Position numbers and translations under genes: made by a program. Below are positions 30,563-32,154 of a DNA stretch of 32,154 nt, piece after piece; positions within the stretch are counted from its first letter, which is position 1; each line of letters opens with the position of its first letter. Under the pieces are notes generated by a model, which saw only the letters and a program-made list of their open reading frames with translations, made no database searches and had not been told where the DNA came from. The DNA is from an uncultured Alphaproteobacteria bacterium (GTDB lineage Bacteria > Pseudomonadota > Alphaproteobacteria > CADEGL01). The stretch lies in the NCBI GenBank assembly GCA_902826885.1, contig CADEGL010000018.1, positions 1 to 32,154 on the forward strand, given 5' to 3'.

Positions 30563-32154
30563 TAGTTAATAGAGATCTTGCGTTCCGCGTCGACCGGAAG
30601 GGAAAAAGTCCTACAACCCCGCAACCCGAATATCTCGGCGCGCTCCCGGTAAAGCTGTTTGACCATGGCCGCGATGACGGGAAGCGCGTCCGGGGATACC
30701 GCGATATTTCGTAGCTCGCGCGAGTCCGCCCGCAGGTCGTAAAGCTGCTCGACCCGCAGTTCCGCGCCGCGCATGACGGCCATCATGCGATGGGCGTCCG
30801 AAGTGACGGTGAAATAGATATCGCGGCGCGCGAGGTCCGCGTTGCCGTGCCCGCAATTCTCCGACACGACGACGTCCCGGCCGCCCCGAAGGGCGCTGAT
30901 GCCCTTGAATGCCTGGTGTGTCTGAACATCCAGCGCGTCCAAAAACGTCGCCGTCACGCCCATGCTGTCGATCATGCCGGTCTCGGCCGGCGGACGCTGT
31001 GCGTTGGCCAACAGAAGCGGGACTTCGATATCCTCGTAATGCGTGCGGTAGCCGATCTCCGACTTCGCGCGCGGGCTTTCGGCGTAATAGAGACCGTGGT
31101 CGCCGGTGACCAAGACCACCGTGCGCTCCATTTGTCCGCTGCGTTCCAAGCTGTCGATCAGGCGCCCCAGCAGGTCGTCCACGTACATGACCGCCGTATC
31201 GTAAAGCCAACGGCGTTTGGTGCGTCCGGTCGTGCGTCCGATCAGCCAGCGCGGCCAATAGCGCAAGCGGCCAACCAGATGCAGTGGCCGGTTGATCGCC
31301 CGGCAGTCGTGCGCATCCATGGCGTGCATGTGAATGAACCAGTGCGCGTTCGCGCGTGATTCGACAAGACGGCATAAGGGCGCGATCAGATCGCCGAAGA
31401 TCACCGGAAAATGTGACATGGCCAAAAACGGCCATAGAGTCTGCGCGGCCGCCCACCGGCGCGTGCGCCATCGAACGGATTCCAGCGCGCGATGCCACAG
31501 AAGACGCGCGCCGCTCGGCTTGACCTCGCCCAGGAACCGCCAGTAGATGCCCGGCGCGATGCTGGACAGTTTTTTCAGAACGGCTTTCGGATCGCGTTGC
31601 AGCAGCGCCTTTTCCGCGGCGCAGTTCTTGGCAACGAGGCCGTTGATACGCTTCAGCTTCTCCGGCCACAAAGATTTGTCGTGGTGGACAATCATCTCTT
31701 CGATGCCGTCCAAAAGCAGGGCGACTTCCGCAACGACCTTGGCTTCGGCGCCCGCGTCGCCTTTTTGCGAAAGCTCGTAACGCAAGGTGCGGCCGATCCG
31801 CTGTTCCAACAGGACGCGAAAGTCGGATGTGGTCCGGACGGTGTCGAAGCCGCGCCCATAGCCGGTGGCCACGCCCAACTGATTGCAGCTTGCGAGCAAG
31901 TGAGTCTCGAACCCGGCTTCCCGCAAGGATTCCACGAAACTTCTGGGCCGCTCGCGGATGCCATGGTTATAGCCGCCGTGATCCAGCGGATAGGTGAGAG
32001 AGAACAGCGACGGCATGACGAACTGCGTCGACTGGGCATTGGTCACGACCTTGCGAACGAAGCCGCGCCTGGCGAGGCGATCCAGATTCGGCGTCAGGAA
32101 ACGGCGCGCCTCCGGGTCCGCCAGCACGTCGTAGCGCAGGGCGTCGATCAGAAG
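30562..32154 (-). CDS. Sulfatase/phosphotransferase-superfamily protein, partial (5' end beyond window)
   Basis: 530 codons are visible, and the frame is open through the right edge, so the N-terminus is missing. LLIDALRYD at the edge holds the first metal-binding Asp, followed by TPNLDRLARRG, the standard alkaline-phosphatase-superfamily opening. MHAMDAHD and VLVTGDHGLYY supply later metal ligands. The sulfatase CxPxR signature is absent: the aligned segment is TQFVMPSLFSL, with Val where Cys or Ser is expected. It is therefore probably not a formylglycine sulfatase; a nearby Thr might serve as nucleophile as in phosphoethanolamine or phosphoglycerol transferases. The GTG at 32127 is in frame but would cut off the metal-binding Asp, so it is not the start. 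A hairpin after its stop separates it from the leg-pse operon. Confidence 0.82.
   Translation of the reverse strand, partial: LLIDALRYDVLADPEARRFLTPNLDRLARRGFVRKVVTNAQSTQFVMPSLFSLTYPLDHGGYNHGIRERPRSFVESLREAGFETHLLASCNQLGVATGYGRGFDTVRTTSDFRVLLEQRIGRTLRYELSQKGDAGAEAKVVAEVALLLDGIEEMIVHHDKSLWPEKLKRINGLVAKNCAAEKALLQRDPKAVLKKLSSIAPGIYWRFLGEVKPSGARLLWHRALESVRWRTRRWAAAQTLWPFLAMSHFPVIFGDLIAPLCRLVESRANAHWFIHMHAMDAHDCRAINRPLHLVGRLRYWPRWLIGRTTGRTKRRWLYDTAVMYVDDLLGRLIDSLERSGQMERTVVLVTGDHGLYYAESPRAKSEIGYRTHYEDIEVPLLLANAQRPPAETGMIDSMGVTATFLDALDVQTHQAFKGISALRGGRDVVVSENCGHGNADLARRDIYFTVTSDAHRMMAVMRGAELRVEQLYDLRADSRELRNIAVSPDALPVIAAMVKQLYRERAEIFGLRGCRTFSLPVDAERKISIN

Noticed and set aside
1-32154. Insertion sequences, CRISPR arrays, tRNA or rRNA genes, phage integration sites
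   Set aside because: None could be seen on reading the window; genes are contiguous and the sole intergenic region is accounted for.

Overview
The window is about 32 kb of GC-rich DNA (A+T-rich only near 30.54-30.57 kb) in which every convincing gene lies on the minus strand, so transcription runs from high to low coordinates. GC content, frequent GTG starts and tight stop/start overlaps suggest a proteobacterium, probably an alphaproteobacterium; this placement is inference from composition and gene families. The window is a surface-glycan locus built around two nonulosonic acid pathways, legionaminic (Leg) and pseudaminic (Pse), plus a large set of decorating enzymes. No tRNA, rRNA, CRISPR array, insertion sequence or phage gene was seen.

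Region by region, in transcription order. (a) 32154-30562: a sulfatase/phosphotransferase-superfamily protein, cut at the window edge. (b) 30561-30314: the only real intergenic region. It holds a GC hairpin after the sulfatase-like gene, a TTGACA promoter, two GTTC-N7-GAAC dyads spaced exactly 21 bp, and a leader of about 137 nt. (c) 30313-26436: Leg genes legC, a PglD/NeuD-like acetyltransferase, legI and legG. (d) 26448-24184: an AAC(3)-family acyltransferase and a capsule-synthesis-like protein. (e) 24187-21536: a HisF/HisH/PP-loop amidotransferase trio that should build an acetamidino group. (f) 21524-19768: two unrecognised proteins, the first with a BFD-like four-cysteine motif. (g) 19771-18026: NeuA-type cytidylyltransferase and PtmE-like nucleotidyltransferase. 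(h) 18029-16200: an ABC exporter/flippase. (i) 16189-6814: Pse genes pseB, pseC, a fused pseG-pseH, pseI and an SpsF-type cytidylyltransferase, interrupted by an SGNH-MBOAT-SGNH O-acetylation module. (j) 6836-1: an unrecognised GT-B-like protein, sulfotransferase, FkbM methyltransferase, asparagine-synthetase-like protein and two polysaccharide deacetylases, the last cut by the left edge.

The 28 genes from 30313 down to 1 look like one long operon: at 13 junctions stop and start codons overlap as ATGA, GTGA or TGATG, and the largest internal gap is 35 bp. The Pse pathway looks complete from UDP-GlcNAc to CMP-Pse. The Leg pathway has every step except the 4,6-dehydratase (LegB). The rest of the operon supplies probable transferases, a flippase-like transporter and enzymes for amidination, O-acetylation, sulfation, methylation, amidation and deacetylation. 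The least explained parts are the BFD-domain protein with its neighbour (19768-21524), the two GT-B-like proteins and the operator array upstream of legC.
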